A stretch of DNA of 64,000 nucleotides from Micromonospora sp. WMMD1128. Lineage in GTDB: Bacteria; Actinomycetota; Actinomycetes; Mycobacteriales; Micromonosporaceae. Every line of letters starts with the position of its first letter. The stretch's first letter is position 1. The stretch spans positions 6,536,001-6,600,000 of the forward strand of contig NZ_CP114902.1 in assembly GCF_027497235.1 (NCBI RefSeq). The letters are read 5' to 3'. Below, piece after piece: positions 7,221 to 16,103 of this stretch. Below the pieces are notes generated by a model that was not told where the DNA came from, searched no databases, and saw only the letters and a list, made by a program, of their open reading frames with translations. The position numbers and the translations under genes were made by a program.

Positions 7221-10200
7221 CGGGGGTGGCGGTGTCCCGGACGGAATTGACGATCGCGATCAGGCGATCGACGTCGGCGGGCGGGAAGATCGCGTCGGGG
7301 TCCGAAGCGATGTCGCTGAACGGGGATTCGTAGAGCCGTTCGGGCTCCATCGCGCCGTTGCGGGTCAGGTGGGCGACGATCAGCTCGATGAAGCTGATCT
7401 GGTTGCCGGTGAGGGTCCGACCGGCCAGGAATTCGCTGAACGCTTCGTTGGCGGCCTCCCGGTCGAGCCCGACCAGCGAGCGGATGAAGAGCCCCAGCCC
7501 GTCGGAGGATCGGCGGGCACGGGCGATGTCCTCGGCACCGCCGCCGCTGGCCACCAGCATTTTCTCCAACTCGTCGAGGTCGGTGGGAGAAAGCTGCTTG
7601 TTGCGCCGCAGCTTCTGCAACGCCAGGTGGTCCTCGTGGGCGCGCAGATACATCCGGGCCTTGGCACGGAACCGCTCGAAGTCCGTGCCGATCCTGATGT
7701 CGTCGAGCGCGACGACTGAGATCTCGCCCAGCTCGTCGCTGAAGTCGGTGTAGACGATGGCTCGCTTGGACTTTGAGATGAGCCGGACCAGCCCGCGCAG
7801 GCGTCGGCGGACCAGTTCCAGCATCGGCAGCGTCACGTCCTGCCACCACTCGTCGCCGGCCACCTCGTCGAGGAGCTGCTGCTGTTCACGGACCGTGGGG
7901 ATGCTGGTCTGCTCCAGCAGCATCGAGGCGATCTCCTGCACCTGCCGGCGCAGGCGGTCGTAGTCGGGCACCACCTGGAACTGGCCGAGCTGGAGACGCA
8001 GCATCAGCAGGTCGAACCGCTTGGCTGCCTCGTCGTCCTCCTGCGTCTCGGTGGGCAGGTTGGCGAGGTTGTCGCCGATCTCGTCGACCGCCTCGGCGGT
8101 GAGCCGGTGCCAGTGCGTGAAGTCGACGTAGTACTCCACCAGGCGGCGCTTGGGTCGTACGACGAAGTTTTCGGGGTGGATGTTCGCCACCCGGGCGTGG
8201 AGGTCGCGGGCCAGCTCCCAGCGCAGGCCGGACTCGCTCTGCGTCCCATCGGCGTCCGGCTCCGGGTCGGCGTCGGAATCGACGGGAAACCGCTGGTCGA
8301 GGCGGTGAACCAGGTCGAGTCGGGCCTTGAACAGCCGCTCGGTCAGCGACTCGCCCAACTTCCCTCGGGCCGGCTCCGGGTTCTCGTTGAAGAACTCGAA
8401 GTTCCGGCAGAAGTCGAAGACCAGGAAGTCGTCCTTGTGCTGCCCGGGGCCGTAGAGGTCCTTGCAGAGGCGGGTGCCCCGGCCGATCATCTGGAGGAAC
8501 TTCGACTTCGACCGGACGGGCTTGCAGAAGACCAGGTTGACGACCTCGGGCACGTCGATGCCGGTGTCGAGCATGTCGACCGAAATCGCGATGTGCGGGT
8601 CCTCCTCCGGCCCTGAGAAGGCGTCGATGAGGCTCTGCGCGTACTCGGTCTTGTGCGTGATGACCCGGGCGCGGTGACCGGCGTGCGTCGGGTAGGCCAG
8701 GTCGAACCGCTCCTGGATGAAGTCGGCGTGCGCCTGGTTACGGGCGAAGATGATCGTCTTGCCGATCCGGTCCCCGCCGGCCACCTTGTGACCGTAGACC
8801 ATCAACGTCTTCAGGACGTTGTCCACGGTCCCGGCGTTGAACAGCCACTTGTTGAGCGCGTCCGCGTCGACGCTGTCCGGCGGCCCGTCGTCACCCCAGT
8901 CGAGCGAGTCCCACTCGTCCTTCTCCTCCTCGGTGAGGTCGTCGTAGCGGATGCCCCGCTGGAACTCGGTCTCGACAGAGAACGCGCGCGGCCGGACGAG
9001 GTAGTTCTCCCTCACCGCGTCGTCGAGGTCGTAGTGGTCGGTGGGGACACCGTCCTCCAGGTGGAACAGGCTGTAGGTATTGCGGTCGATCTCGTTGCGC
9101 GGAGTCGCGGTGAGCCCGACCAGGAGACCGTCGAACCAGGAGAAGATGGCCCGGTACTTCTGGTAGACCGACCGGTGCGCCTCGTCGATGATGACCAGGT
9201 CGAAGTAGCCCGGCCCGAAGCGCCGTCCGCCGCTGCCGGTCTCGTTGATCAACCCCATCATCGTCGGGTACGTCGAGACGTACACCCGACCTTCGGTGTC
9301 CTTCTCAGTGACCAGGTTGACGGTGGCCGCCTGCGGCAGGTGCGCCTTGAACGCGTTGACCGCCTGGTTGACCAGGGCGGTGCGGTCGGCGAGGAACAGC
9401 ACCCGCTTGACCCAGTTGGCCCGCATCAGCATGTCGACCAGGGCGATCACGGTTCGTGTCTTGCCGGCGCCGGTGGCCATGACCACGAGCGCCTGGCGCT
9501 GCTGGTCCCGCTCGAACGCCTCACCGATCTTGCGGATGGCCCGGTGCTGGTAGTGCCGCTCGACGATCTCGTCCTTGATAGGTACGCCGGCCAGCGGCTC
9601 ACGGTCGGTGCGACGCTGAACGAGGAGCGCAAGCTCGTCCTGTGTGTAGAAGCCCAGCACCGGCCGGGGCGGGTAAGGTCCGTCGTCCCACAGCCAGGTG
9701 TCGTAGCCGTTGGTGTAGAAGATGACCGGCCGCTGGCCGTACTGCTTCTCCAGGCAGTCGGCGTAGAGCTTGGCCTGCTGCTTGCCGCTGGTGGCATCCC
9801 GCCGCGCGCGCTTGGCCTCGACCACCGCGAGCGGCTTGCCGTCGTCACCCCACAGCACGTAGTCGACGAAGCCGGTGCGGGTGCTGTTGGGCATTCCGGT
9901 CACCGGGAACTCGCGGGTCGCCTTGGAGTTGCGGTCGTCGGGGCCGTCGAGCCGCCAGCCGGCCTCGGCCAGCAGAAGATCGATGAACAGGTCGCGGGTC
10001 TGCGCCTCGTCGTAGTCGTGGTCGTCGGGGCGGGCATCGTTGGCGGCCTTCGCGGCGGCGACCTCCGCACGCAGCTTCGCAAGCTCGGCGTCGAGGGTGG
10101 CGCTCTTCTCGCGCTCGGCGGCCAGCGCCGCGTCCCGAGCGGCGAGCTTCTCGGCGAGCGCCTTCACCTCGGCCTGGGTTTGCTGCCGGGCCTCGGTGGA

Positions 10201-10638
10201 TGCCGGCGAGGGGATCAGACTCCGGTCGAAGGCGAGGGCACTCGCCGGCACCTGCGACTGATCGCGGGTGTAGTGGCGGGCGATCCAGTAGGTGACGTGG
10301 AACAGCTCGCGGAGGACCGGCACCGACTCCTTCGTCGTCACCGCCATCCGCTCGTGGACGGCGCGGTTGCCCTGCTTGCGGATGACGTTCATCTTGGCCT
10401 GGATGGCGGTGCCCACCAGGTTGCGCAACGTCGGCTCGTGGATCTTCGCGGAGAGATCGTTCCGGTACGGCCTGGTAAGTGTCGCGTCGGCGTCGTAGAG
10501 CCAGCCGAGCGCGAGTTCCAGGGTGCGCCGAGCGTAGAAGCACGAGCCCCGCGGGTCGGCGACGGCAAGTCGCTCGGCCCGCAGGGCTTCGTCACGCAGC
10601 TCAGGCCACTCGGCCCGCAGGAACTCGAAGTTGCTCAC
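7204..10638 (-). CDS. hsdR: type I restriction enzyme subunit R (HsdR)
   Basis: The motor and nuclease subunit of a type I restriction-modification complex, about 1144 residues. In order: a DUF4145-like N-terminal domain (1-130), an alanine-rich coiled coil (about 155-200), a PD-ExK nuclease region (GFVDYVLWGDDGKP then AVVEAKRARRD), and SF2 translocase motifs MATGAGKTRTV (Walker A), IIDEAHRS (DEAH box) and GLTATPRNE, with QMIGRGTRLCKD near the end of the motor. Start GTG 10638 follows a GGGGG ribosome site by 6 nt; an upstream in-frame GTG at 10650 would place that site inside the gene. The 38-bp gap after hsdS suggests one operon hsdM-hsdS-hsdR. All motor and nuclease residues seen look intact. 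Confidence 0.95.
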   Translation of the reverse strand: MSNFEFLRAEWPELRDEALRAERLAVADPRGSCFYARRTLELALGWLYDADATLTRPYRNDLSAKIHEPTLRNLVGTAIQAKMNVIRKQGNRAVHERMAVTTKESVPVLRELFHVTYWIARHYTRDQSQVPASALAFDRSLIPSPASTEARQQTQAEVKALAEKLAARDAALAAEREKSATLDAELAKLRAEVAAAKAANDARPDDHDYDEAQTRDLFIDLLLAEAGWRLDGPDDRNSKATREFPVTGMPNSTRTGFVDYVLWGDDGKPLAVVEAKRARRDATSGKQQAKLYADCLEKQYGQRPVIFYTNGYDTWLWDDGPYPPRPVLGFYTQDELALLVQRRTDREPLAGVPIKDEIVERHYQHRAIRKIGEAFERDQQRQALVVMATGAGKTRTVIALVDMLMRANWVKRVLFLADRTALVNQAVNAFKAHLPQAATVNLVTEKDTEGRVYVSTYPTMMGLINETGSGGRRFGPGYFDLVIIDEAHRSVYQKYRAIFSWFDGLLVGLTATPRNEIDRNTYSLFHLEDGVPTDHYDLDDAVRENYLVRPRAFSVETEFQRGIRYDDLTEEEKDEWDSLDWGDDGPPDSVDADALNKWLFNAGTVDNVLKTLMVYGHKVAGGDRIGKTIIFARNQAHADFIQERFDLAYPTHAGHRARVITHKTEYAQSLIDAFSGPEEDPHIAISVDMLDTGIDVPEVVNLVFCKPVRSKSKFLQMIGRGTRLCKDLYGPGQHKDDFLVFDFCRNFEFFNENPEPARGKLGESLTERLFKARLDLVHRLDQRFPVDSDADPEPDADGTQSESGLRWELARDLHARVANIHPENFVVRPKRRLVEYYVDFTHWHRLTAEAVDEIGDNLANLPTETQEDDEAAKRFDLLMLRLQLGQFQVVPDYDRLRRQVQEIASMLLEQTSIPTVREQQQLLDEVAGDEWWQDVTLPMLELVRRRLRGLVRLISKSKRAIVYTDFSDELGEISVVALDDIRIGTDFERFRAKARMYLRAHEDHLALQKLRRNKQLSPTDLDELEKMLVASGGGAEDIARARRSSDGLGLFIRSLVGLDREAANEAFSEFLAGRTLTGNQISFIELIVAHLTRNGAMEPERLYESPFSDIASDPDAIFPPADVDRLIAIVNSVRDTATPASEVA

Positions 10639-10676
10639 GTCTACCCCCACTGTGGACAGCCGCCCAGCATCTCACA

Positions 10677-11894
10677 TCAGAGCAACCCGCGGAAAGCCCG
10701 ATCCTGCAACGACGCGAACAGCGCGTCCATCTCCGCCAGGCTGGACTCATGAGTCGCTCGTAGCGCCCTCACATCGGAGATTCGATCCACGAATTCCTGC
10801 TGCTGCTGAAGGGGTGGCACGGGTACCTGGACCGAGCCGAGACCGGCCGTGTTTAGGTTGTACTGCCCGGCGGAGGTCTTGCAGCGGTCACGCAGTGAGG
10901 AGCGGCCTGCTGACCCGCTCATGAACTGCTGGATGAAAGTGGGCAGAACGCGCTGCTCGTCGACTCGTGCACGGATGAGGTACGACGCGTAGAGGAACTG
11001 GTCTGTTGGAAATCCGCTGTCCTTCACCAAGGCTTGGTCGAAGACGGCACAGCGGCCAACAAAGTCGGGATTTCCATTAGTCCTGACGAACAGAAGATCG
11101 CCATCCGTTAGGCGGAGTCGTTCGAACTCCGCCGTCGTGGCCGGCACTGCCTTTAGCTCGTCCAAGTTAAGCGTGCCGCCAATTACATTCGGGATCCTGA
11201 GGGTTGCATACCCCGTGCTCGTCGATTTACTCGAAGTGCCGTAGCGGAACTCCCTCACAACTCCACTAAAGGGTACCGTGTTGAAGCTACCCCCATCATG
11301 ACGCAGATCTCCAAACATGTTAATGAAGATGGATTTGGCGAGATCGTCTAGGTGAGCGAGGGCCGCACGCCGCTTGAGCCGCAATTCATCTGCCTGGTCC
11401 AACGCCTCCGCGATGGTGCGCTGCTTATTGAAGGATGGAAGTGGAATTTCCAAGTCAGCTAGGTGTTCGGTGCGCAGGTTATTGATGTTCGCACCTGCGG
11501 CGAGCGAGGAAATCCTAGCCCGGTAAGCTGGGGTGCGGAAATAGTGAGCGAAGTACCGAGGATCTATCCGGCTATTTGGCCGCAGAACCTTGCAGAAAGC
11601 ACCGAAACTGCCACTAAAATGCTGACGAGCCTGTGCCGCTTTGCCGACGACGTCGAGGCTGCCGCTAGAAGTTGCGACGATGACATCGTAGGGTCGGATT
11701 TTCTGTTTTTCTGCAACGCGGGGTTCGGGCACGAAAATCAAGTCGGATAAATCCAGACCGTGGTCTTTTATATTTCCGGCTCGAAGAATCGGAATACGAT
11801 CTGGTGCGGGGGCCGAAGAAGCTTCATCTTTAGCGTAGGTAACACCGCGGATCTGCTCTGCGAGTTCGTGAACCGGTACTAGAGGAATGTTCAT
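10677..11894 (-). CDS. hsdS: type I restriction-modification specificity subunit (HsdS)
   Basis: A 405-residue DNA-recognition subunit with two target-recognition domains (about 20-150 and 205-360). Each is followed by a helical spacer: FNKQRTIAEALDQADELRLK and LQQQQEFVDRISDVRAL. It would recognise a bipartite DNA site and recruit HsdM and HsdR. The ATG at 11894 overlaps the hsdM stop (ATGA), so expression is coupled. Base composition is clearly more AT-rich than the rest of the window, above all in the first recognition domain (about 11,100-11,850). This is common for exchanged hsdS cassettes. The target sequence cannot be read from the protein. Confidence 0.93.
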   Translation of the reverse strand: MNIPLVPVHELAEQIRGVTYAKDEASSAPAPDRIPILRAGNIKDHGLDLSDLIFVPEPRVAEKQKIRPYDVIVATSSGSLDVVGKAAQARQHFSGSFGAFCKVLRPNSRIDPRYFAHYFRTPAYRARISSLAAGANINNLRTEHLADLEIPLPSFNKQRTIAEALDQADELRLKRRAALAHLDDLAKSIFINMFGDLRHDGGSFNTVPFSGVVREFRYGTSSKSTSTGYATLRIPNVIGGTLNLDELKAVPATTAEFERLRLTDGDLLFVRTNGNPDFVGRCAVFDQALVKDSGFPTDQFLYASYLIRARVDEQRVLPTFIQQFMSGSAGRSSLRDRCKTSAGQYNLNTAGLGSVQVPVPPLQQQQEFVDRISDVRALRATHESSLAEMDALFASLQDRAFRGLL

Positions 11895-13423
11895 CCGAGC
11901 ATTCCCTTGAGGTCGGACATGCCCTGCCTAATCTCAGACTCGAGGCGTTCCAGGTCAGAAATGATGTCCAGCGGCGAGCGGTGATCGACCTCCTCGTGGA
12001 CGGTTTGCTTGTAGCGGCTGAAGCTAAGATCGTGGCCTTGCTCAGCGATCTCGGCCTTGGAGACGCAGAAACTCTGTTCGGTTCGCGCCCGCTGCAACTC
12101 GTCGTCATTCCGGCGAGACCACCGCGCCAGGACGTCTGGCAGATTGTTCTTCGTATGCTCGTCCTCAGTCAGCGCAACCTTCGGCGCCGCCGTGAGCTTC
12201 TCGTCAGGCAGCAGCGGCGTCCGTTTGTCGTCCAGGCTCCAGCCGTCGGCGCTCACCTCGTAGAACCAGACGTTGTCGGTCCCGCCGCTGTCGGTCTTGG
12301 TGAAGAGCAGGATCGCCGTGGAAACGCCCGAGTATGGCTTGAAGGTCCCGCTGGGCAGCTTGACCACGCCGTCGAGCTTTTGGTCCTCGACCAGCATCCG
12401 GCGCAGTTCCCTGTGCGCCTTGCTCGACCCGAAGAGCACACCTTCCGGCACGATCACGGCCGCCCGGCCGCCCGGCTTGAGTAGCCGGAGGAAGAGGGCA
12501 AGGAACAGCAGCTCGGTCTTCTTGGTCTTGACGATCCGCTGGAGGTCCCTGGAGGTGCTCTCGTAGTCGAGGCTGCCGGCAAACGGTGGGTTGGCCAGGA
12601 TCAGCGTGTATTTTTCGGACTCGCCGCTCACGCTCTCTGCTAGCGAGTCGCGGTAGCGAATGTCCGGGTTTTCCACGCCATGCAGCAGCATGTTCATGCT
12701 ACCGATGCGCAGCATGACGCCGTCGAAGTCGAATCCGTGGAACATGCTCTCGTGGAAGTGCGCCCGCTGCTCGGCGTCGAGCAGCGCCTCCTCATGGGTG
12801 CGCCGGACGTAGTCACTCGCTTCGACGAGGAAGCCCGCGGTGCCGCAAGCCGGGTCGCAGATCTCGTCCTTCGGCTGCGGAGCCGTCATCTCAACCATCA
12901 GGCGGATGATGTGCCGCGACGTCCGGAACTGTCCGTTGTGCCCGGCCGTAGCGATCTTGCCGAGCATGTACTCGTAAAGGTCACCCTTTGTGTCCCGGTC
13001 CTCCATCGGGATCTGGTCAAGCATGTTGACCACGCGGTCGAGCAGCGCCGGGCCGGGGATCGTGAACCGGGCGTCCCGCATGTGGTGCGAGTAGGTCGAC
13101 CCGTCACCACCGAGCGTCTGGAGGTAGGGGAAGACACGATGGGCGACGATCTTGAACATCGTCTCCGGGTCTCGGTCCTTGAACTTGGACCATCGAAGCT
13201 CTTGCTCGTCAGGCCCGAACCGCAGGGTGACCTTGGCATTCGGGAAGCGTTCCGCCTTCTTCAGCTCCCGGCTTTCGATCTCGTCCAGCCGCTTGATGAA
13301 GAGCAGGTAGGTGATCTGCTCGATCACCTCCAGTGGGTTCGAGATGCCGCCCGACCAGAAGGCATCCCAGACGCGGTCGATCTTGCTCTTCAGTTCACCG
13401 GTTATCACGTGCCTCGTCCCCAT
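11891..13423 (-). CDS. hsdM: type I DNA methyltransferase subunit (HsdM)
   Basis: A 510-residue N6-adenine methyltransferase. The N-terminal HsdM helical domain (about 5-145, SNPLEVIEQITYLLFIKRLDE) is followed by the SAM-binding motif DPACGTAGFL and the catalytic motif IV NPPF in LILANPPFAGS, as expected for adenine methylation in type I systems. The C-terminal part (ERLESEIRQGMSDL) probably contacts HsdS. The start at ATG 13423 has only a weak ribosome site; GTG five codons downstream is possible. First gene of the hsd operon, with a -10-like box at 13454-13449. Confidence 0.95.
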   Translation of the reverse strand: MGTRHVITGELKSKIDRVWDAFWSGGISNPLEVIEQITYLLFIKRLDEIESRELKKAERFPNAKVTLRFGPDEQELRWSKFKDRDPETMFKIVAHRVFPYLQTLGGDGSTYSHHMRDARFTIPGPALLDRVVNMLDQIPMEDRDTKGDLYEYMLGKIATAGHNGQFRTSRHIIRLMVEMTAPQPKDEICDPACGTAGFLVEASDYVRRTHEEALLDAEQRAHFHESMFHGFDFDGVMLRIGSMNMLLHGVENPDIRYRDSLAESVSGESEKYTLILANPPFAGSLDYESTSRDLQRIVKTKKTELLFLALFLRLLKPGGRAAVIVPEGVLFGSSKAHRELRRMLVEDQKLDGVVKLPSGTFKPYSGVSTAILLFTKTDSGGTDNVWFYEVSADGWSLDDKRTPLLPDEKLTAAPKVALTEDEHTKNNLPDVLARWSRRNDDELQRARTEQSFCVSKAEIAEQGHDLSFSRYKQTVHEEVDHRSPLDIISDLERLESEIRQGMSDLKGMLG

Positions 13424-13448
13424 GGCGTCGCTTCAGGCTTGGCTCCAC

Positions 13449-13454
13449 AGGCTA
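13449..13454 (-). promoter_or_regulatory. candidate -10 box for the hsd operon
   Basis: On the minus strand TAGCCT (13454-13449) lies 26 nt upstream of the hsdM ATG, with transcription start expected near 13442. The -35 region would fall in the end of the small upstream gene and is not obvious. Confidence 0.35.
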
Positions 13455-13462
13455 GTCGTCGC

Positions 13463-13678
13463 TCACGCCCAAGGTGAACGGGCTTGCCGATCGGGCCGAG
13501 AGTTGGCTTGTCGGGCGGTGCGGATGACGTTGCGGGCGGCGGTCGCCACCGAACAGTCCGGAATCCGGCAGACCCGGCAGCGCCCGTCCGAGTCGGATCG
13601 GTGGTCACGGAGGATCGCTCGGGCGGTGAGGATCAGCCGATTGCGAATCTGGGCCAACGACAGGAACGGCCCGGTCAT
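13463..13678 (-). CDS. small cysteine-containing protein beside an XRE regulator
   Basis: A 71-residue basic protein of unknown function. It has a compact cysteine cluster, CRVCRIPDC at about residues 34-42, that could hold a metal, followed by a helical, Arg-rich tail. The ATG follows the stop of the XRE regulator gene by 2 bp, which suggests coupled translation. Small Cys-x2-Cys-x4-Cys proteins of this type are often found directly after XRE/TPR-like regulators in Streptomyces and Micromonospora; this is recalled, not searched. It separates the regulator genes from the hsd operon on the same strand. Confidence 0.65.
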   Translation of the reverse strand: MTGPFLSLAQIRNRLILTARAILRDHRSDSDGRCRVCRIPDCSVATAARNVIRTARQANSRPDRQARSPWA

Positions 13679-13680
13679 GC

Positions 13681-14853
13681 TCAGCTCACCCCGAGGGCGG
13701 CGGCGAGTCGGATGATCGTGGCGGGAGCACGCGGGTCGCGGGCCACCTGAGCGAGCACCTCCCGGGCGGCGGGCCGCTGGCGTACCTCAGCGGGTGCCAG
13801 CCGATCCGCGTCGACAAGCACCCGGCCGGCGCCGACCGGGTCGTCGGCCTGGAGGTAGGCGCGGGCGGCGTCGACCAGGTGTGCCGCCCGGTGCTCCAGC
13901 GGTAGCCACCGCCAAGAGTCCCGCTCGGTCGTCCGCTCGTGCCAGAGGATTGCCTCGCTCGCGTCGCCCAGGTCGAGCGCTGCGACACCACGGGCCAGAT
14001 CCACCGCCGTCGGCCCGAACGCGGTCCGGTGATGGTCGTGTCCCTCGCCGACCTGGGCGGCCATGCCGGCGGCCTCGTCGATGAGGTCGGCGGCGGCCCG
14101 GTCGTCGCCCCGGCGGGCCGCCCCCAGCGCGGCCTGCACAAGCAACGTCCCGCACAGCGACAACCCGCCGGGAGAGCCGTCCTCCGGGGCGATCCGGTAT
14201 GCCGCCGCCAACGTGGCGGACTGCGCCTCCCGCGCCCGCCCCGACGCGCGGAACACCTGCCCGAGCTGCACCGCGGCGGCGGCCACCAACACCCGATCAC
14301 CGGTCGCGGCAGCCATGGCGCGGTCCGCGGCCAGCCAGCCCAACTCGACCTCGCCGAGCTTCACCAGCAGCGAGGCGGTGAGCCGGTACGCCTCCACCAG
14401 CAGCGGACGCCCCCACCCGTCGACACGCCGCACGCCGGCCAGCACCCCCGGCACGGCGGCGATCACCTGCGGATACCGGGCATGCTGAAACATCACCCAG
14501 GCATGCTCGACGTCCCGGGCCAACCGGTCCGCCGGCAGCGCCGGGCGGCGACCCTGCGGCCCGATGTCGTACGCCGAAAGGGCCGTCCGGATCCGCTCCA
14601 CGCCCTCGGTCCGCTCGGTGATCGCAGCGGGTTGCGCATCCCGGCCGAGCAACACGGCGGTGTCGATCCGCAGGACGGCGGCGATGTCCCGCAACGTCGA
14701 CACCTTGTCCAGGGACCGGACACCCCGCTCGACCTTGTCGACCCAGGACTTCGACCGCCCGAGCCGGTCGGCGAACACCTGCTGCGACAGCTTCCGCCGC
14801 CCCCGCCAGTAGGCCACGCGCCGGCCGACCGGCAGCAGCTCACTTCTGTTCAC
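13681..14853 (-). CDS. XRE regulator with TPR-like C-terminal region
   Basis: A 390-residue cytoplasmic regulator. Residues about 9-62 form a helix-turn-helix (GRRVAYWRGRRKLSQQVFAD, RLGRSKSWVDKVERG). The rest is Ala-rich and helical with TPR-like spacing (about 100-380), as in actinobacterial HTH proteins that bind peptides or small ligands. GTG 14853 is preferred: it overlaps the end of the upstream small gene by 14 nt and places the HTH at the N-terminus, whereas the upstream ATG at 14973 adds 40 basic residues read from that gene. It forms an operon with 14840-15112 and 13463-13678 and may set expression of the downstream restriction genes; that role is inference. Confidence 0.85.
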   Translation of the reverse strand: MNRSELLPVGRRVAYWRGRRKLSQQVFADRLGRSKSWVDKVERGVRSLDKVSTLRDIAAVLRIDTAVLLGRDAQPAAITERTEGVERIRTALSAYDIGPQGRRPALPADRLARDVEHAWVMFQHARYPQVIAAVPGVLAGVRRVDGWGRPLLVEAYRLTASLLVKLGEVELGWLAADRAMAAATGDRVLVAAAAVQLGQVFRASGRAREAQSATLAAAYRIAPEDGSPGGLSLCGTLLVQAALGAARRGDDRAAADLIDEAAGMAAQVGEGHDHHRTAFGPTAVDLARGVAALDLGDASEAILWHERTTERDSWRWLPLEHRAAHLVDAARAYLQADDPVGAGRVLVDADRLAPAEVRQRPAAREVLAQVARDPRAPATIIRLAAALGVS

Positions 14854-15112
14854 GCTGCCACCGCCGGTCCGGGACCGCCCGGGTGGTTTCCTCGGCGGGT
14901 ATCCGCTCCGCCTCGGCCTGGGCGAGAAGCCGCTGTCGGGCGGCCTCCCGTTCCGCCGCCTGGATCTGCTCACCCCGGTCCTCGCGCTCAGACTTCCGCC
15001 GCCCCCTCACGACCGGCACCTCGCCCGGTTCAGTTCGATCCTCGCCGCCCCGAGGTGGCAGAGCGGGCTCACGTCTAGGTGCCTGGGCGTCCAGAGGAGC
15101 CGACCGGGACAT
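14840..15112 (-). CDS. small highly charged protein upstream of XRE gene
   Basis: A 90-residue protein rich in Glu, Arg and Ala, with a predicted helix or coiled coil near residues 35-75 (REDRGEQIQAAEREAARQRL). No domain is recognised. The start at ATG 15112 has a GAAGAAG ribosome site 5 nt away; a longer reading from 15169 would begin inside the promoter inverted repeat. Its 3' end overlaps the XRE gene start, so it is probably cotranslated with it. Confidence 0.6.
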   Translation of the reverse strand: MSRSAPLDAQAPRREPALPPRGGEDRTEPGEVPVVRGRRKSEREDRGEQIQAAEREAARQRLLAQAEAERIPAEETTRAVPDRRWQREQK

Positions 15113-15162
15113 ATCAACTTCTTCGCATGTCGAGTCATGACGCCTCCGGATAATTTTCGAAT

Positions 15163-15217
15163 TTCCCAAATTAGGAGTCCAAAAAGATAGGCTAGCGAGA
15201 TGGTCCTGATTTGGGAA
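15163..15217. promoter_or_regulatory. operator-like inverted repeat between divergent XRE genes
   Basis: Two 13-bp arms, TTCCCAAATTAGG (15163-15175) and CCTGATTTGGGAA (15205-15217), are inverted copies with one mismatch, 29 bp apart. They lie in an unusually AT-rich stretch between the two divergent regulator operons. A -10-like TAGGCT (15189-15194) lies between the arms. The position fits a shared operator bound by one of the flanking XRE proteins. Confidence 0.55.
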
Positions 15218-15267
15218 CTCACGGCGTGTCGCCGAGAGGGTGGCCGGAGGGGCGGAATACTCGCCGC

Positions 15268-16095
15268 ATGGTCACCCCGACGATCCAGCGGCGTCGTCTC
15301 GGCAACGCCCTCAAGCGAGCACGTGAGGCGGCAGGCAAGACCCAGGAAGAGGCCGCAGAGGTCATCGACTCGGCATCGAGCAAGGTCAGCCGACTGGAGT
15401 TGGGACAGTCCGGCATCCGGCTGACCGACCTGAAGCTGTTGCTCGACTTCTACGGGGTGACCGGCGAGGATGCCGAGCCGCTACGGGACCTCGCCCGCGC
15501 CGGACGGCAGCGAGGGCGGTGGAGCGGCTACCGCAACGTGGTGCCGGACTGGTTCCGGCAGTACCTCGACCTGGAGGCGGACGCGGCGGAGATCCGCTGG
15601 TACCAGTCCGAGGTCATCCCCGGCATCCTCCAAACCGAGCCCTACATCCGAGCGATCATCGAAGGCGAGGACGTCGGGGCGCAGACCGCAGTGCGCCTCG
15701 AACGACAAAAGGTGATCGATCGGCCAGACGGGCCGGAGCTGAGCTTCATCCTCAGCGAGTCGGCGCTGCGGCGCGACCTCGGTGATCGGGCAGCAATGCG
15801 GGAGCAGCTATCCCATATCGCGGCTATTACCAACCGTCCAAATGTGACGATCCAGGTCTTTCCCCTGGATGCCGAGACGTACGTGACAGCCTCGTACAAC
15901 TTCATCCTCCTCCGCTTCGGGGAAGAGGTTGCCTCTGATGTCGTCTACCTGGAGACGTTCACCGACGCGGATTACCTCGACAGCCCCGAATCGCTCCGGT
16001 CCTACAATCGGTTGTGGGGCCGTCTTCAAGCTGCGGCCCTCGGGCCGGCGGAGTCCCGCCGGCTCATTCTGGGGATCGCGGACGAGATGAAGTAG
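15268..16095 (+). CDS. XRE regulator with DUF5753 domain
   Basis: A 275-residue regulator. N-terminal HTH (about residues 8-65: LGNALKRAREAAGKTQEEAA, SKVSRLELGQSGIRLTDL) is followed by DUF5753 (about 95-265, EIRWYQSEVIPGILQTEPYI). This fold always accompanies a small DUF397 protein in actinomycetes, and here the DUF397 gene follows 8 bp downstream. Known relatives of this pair (Streptomyces BldB/WhiJ-type systems) act in development or stress control. The start MVTPTIQ (15268) is favoured because it sits directly before the HTH; an upstream start at 15211 lies within the operator repeat. Ribosome site GGAGGGG is rather far (15 nt). Confidence 0.92.
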   Translation: MVTPTIQRRRLGNALKRAREAAGKTQEEAAEVIDSASSKVSRLELGQSGIRLTDLKLLLDFYGVTGEDAEPLRDLARAGRQRGRWSGYRNVVPDWFRQYLDLEADAAEIRWYQSEVIPGILQTEPYIRAIIEGEDVGAQTAVRLERQKVIDRPDGPELSFILSESALRRDLGDRAAMREQLSHIAAITNRPNVTIQVFPLDAETYVTASYNFILLRFGEEVASDVVYLETFTDADYLDSPESLRSYNRLWGRLQAAALGPAESRRLILGIADEMK

Positions 16096-16103
16096 AGGCT
16101 GAC

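Noticed and set aside
8653..10752. 699-codon plus-strand frame antisense to hsdR
   Set aside because: It is antisense to a complete HsdR with intact motifs and shows no domain pattern of its own.
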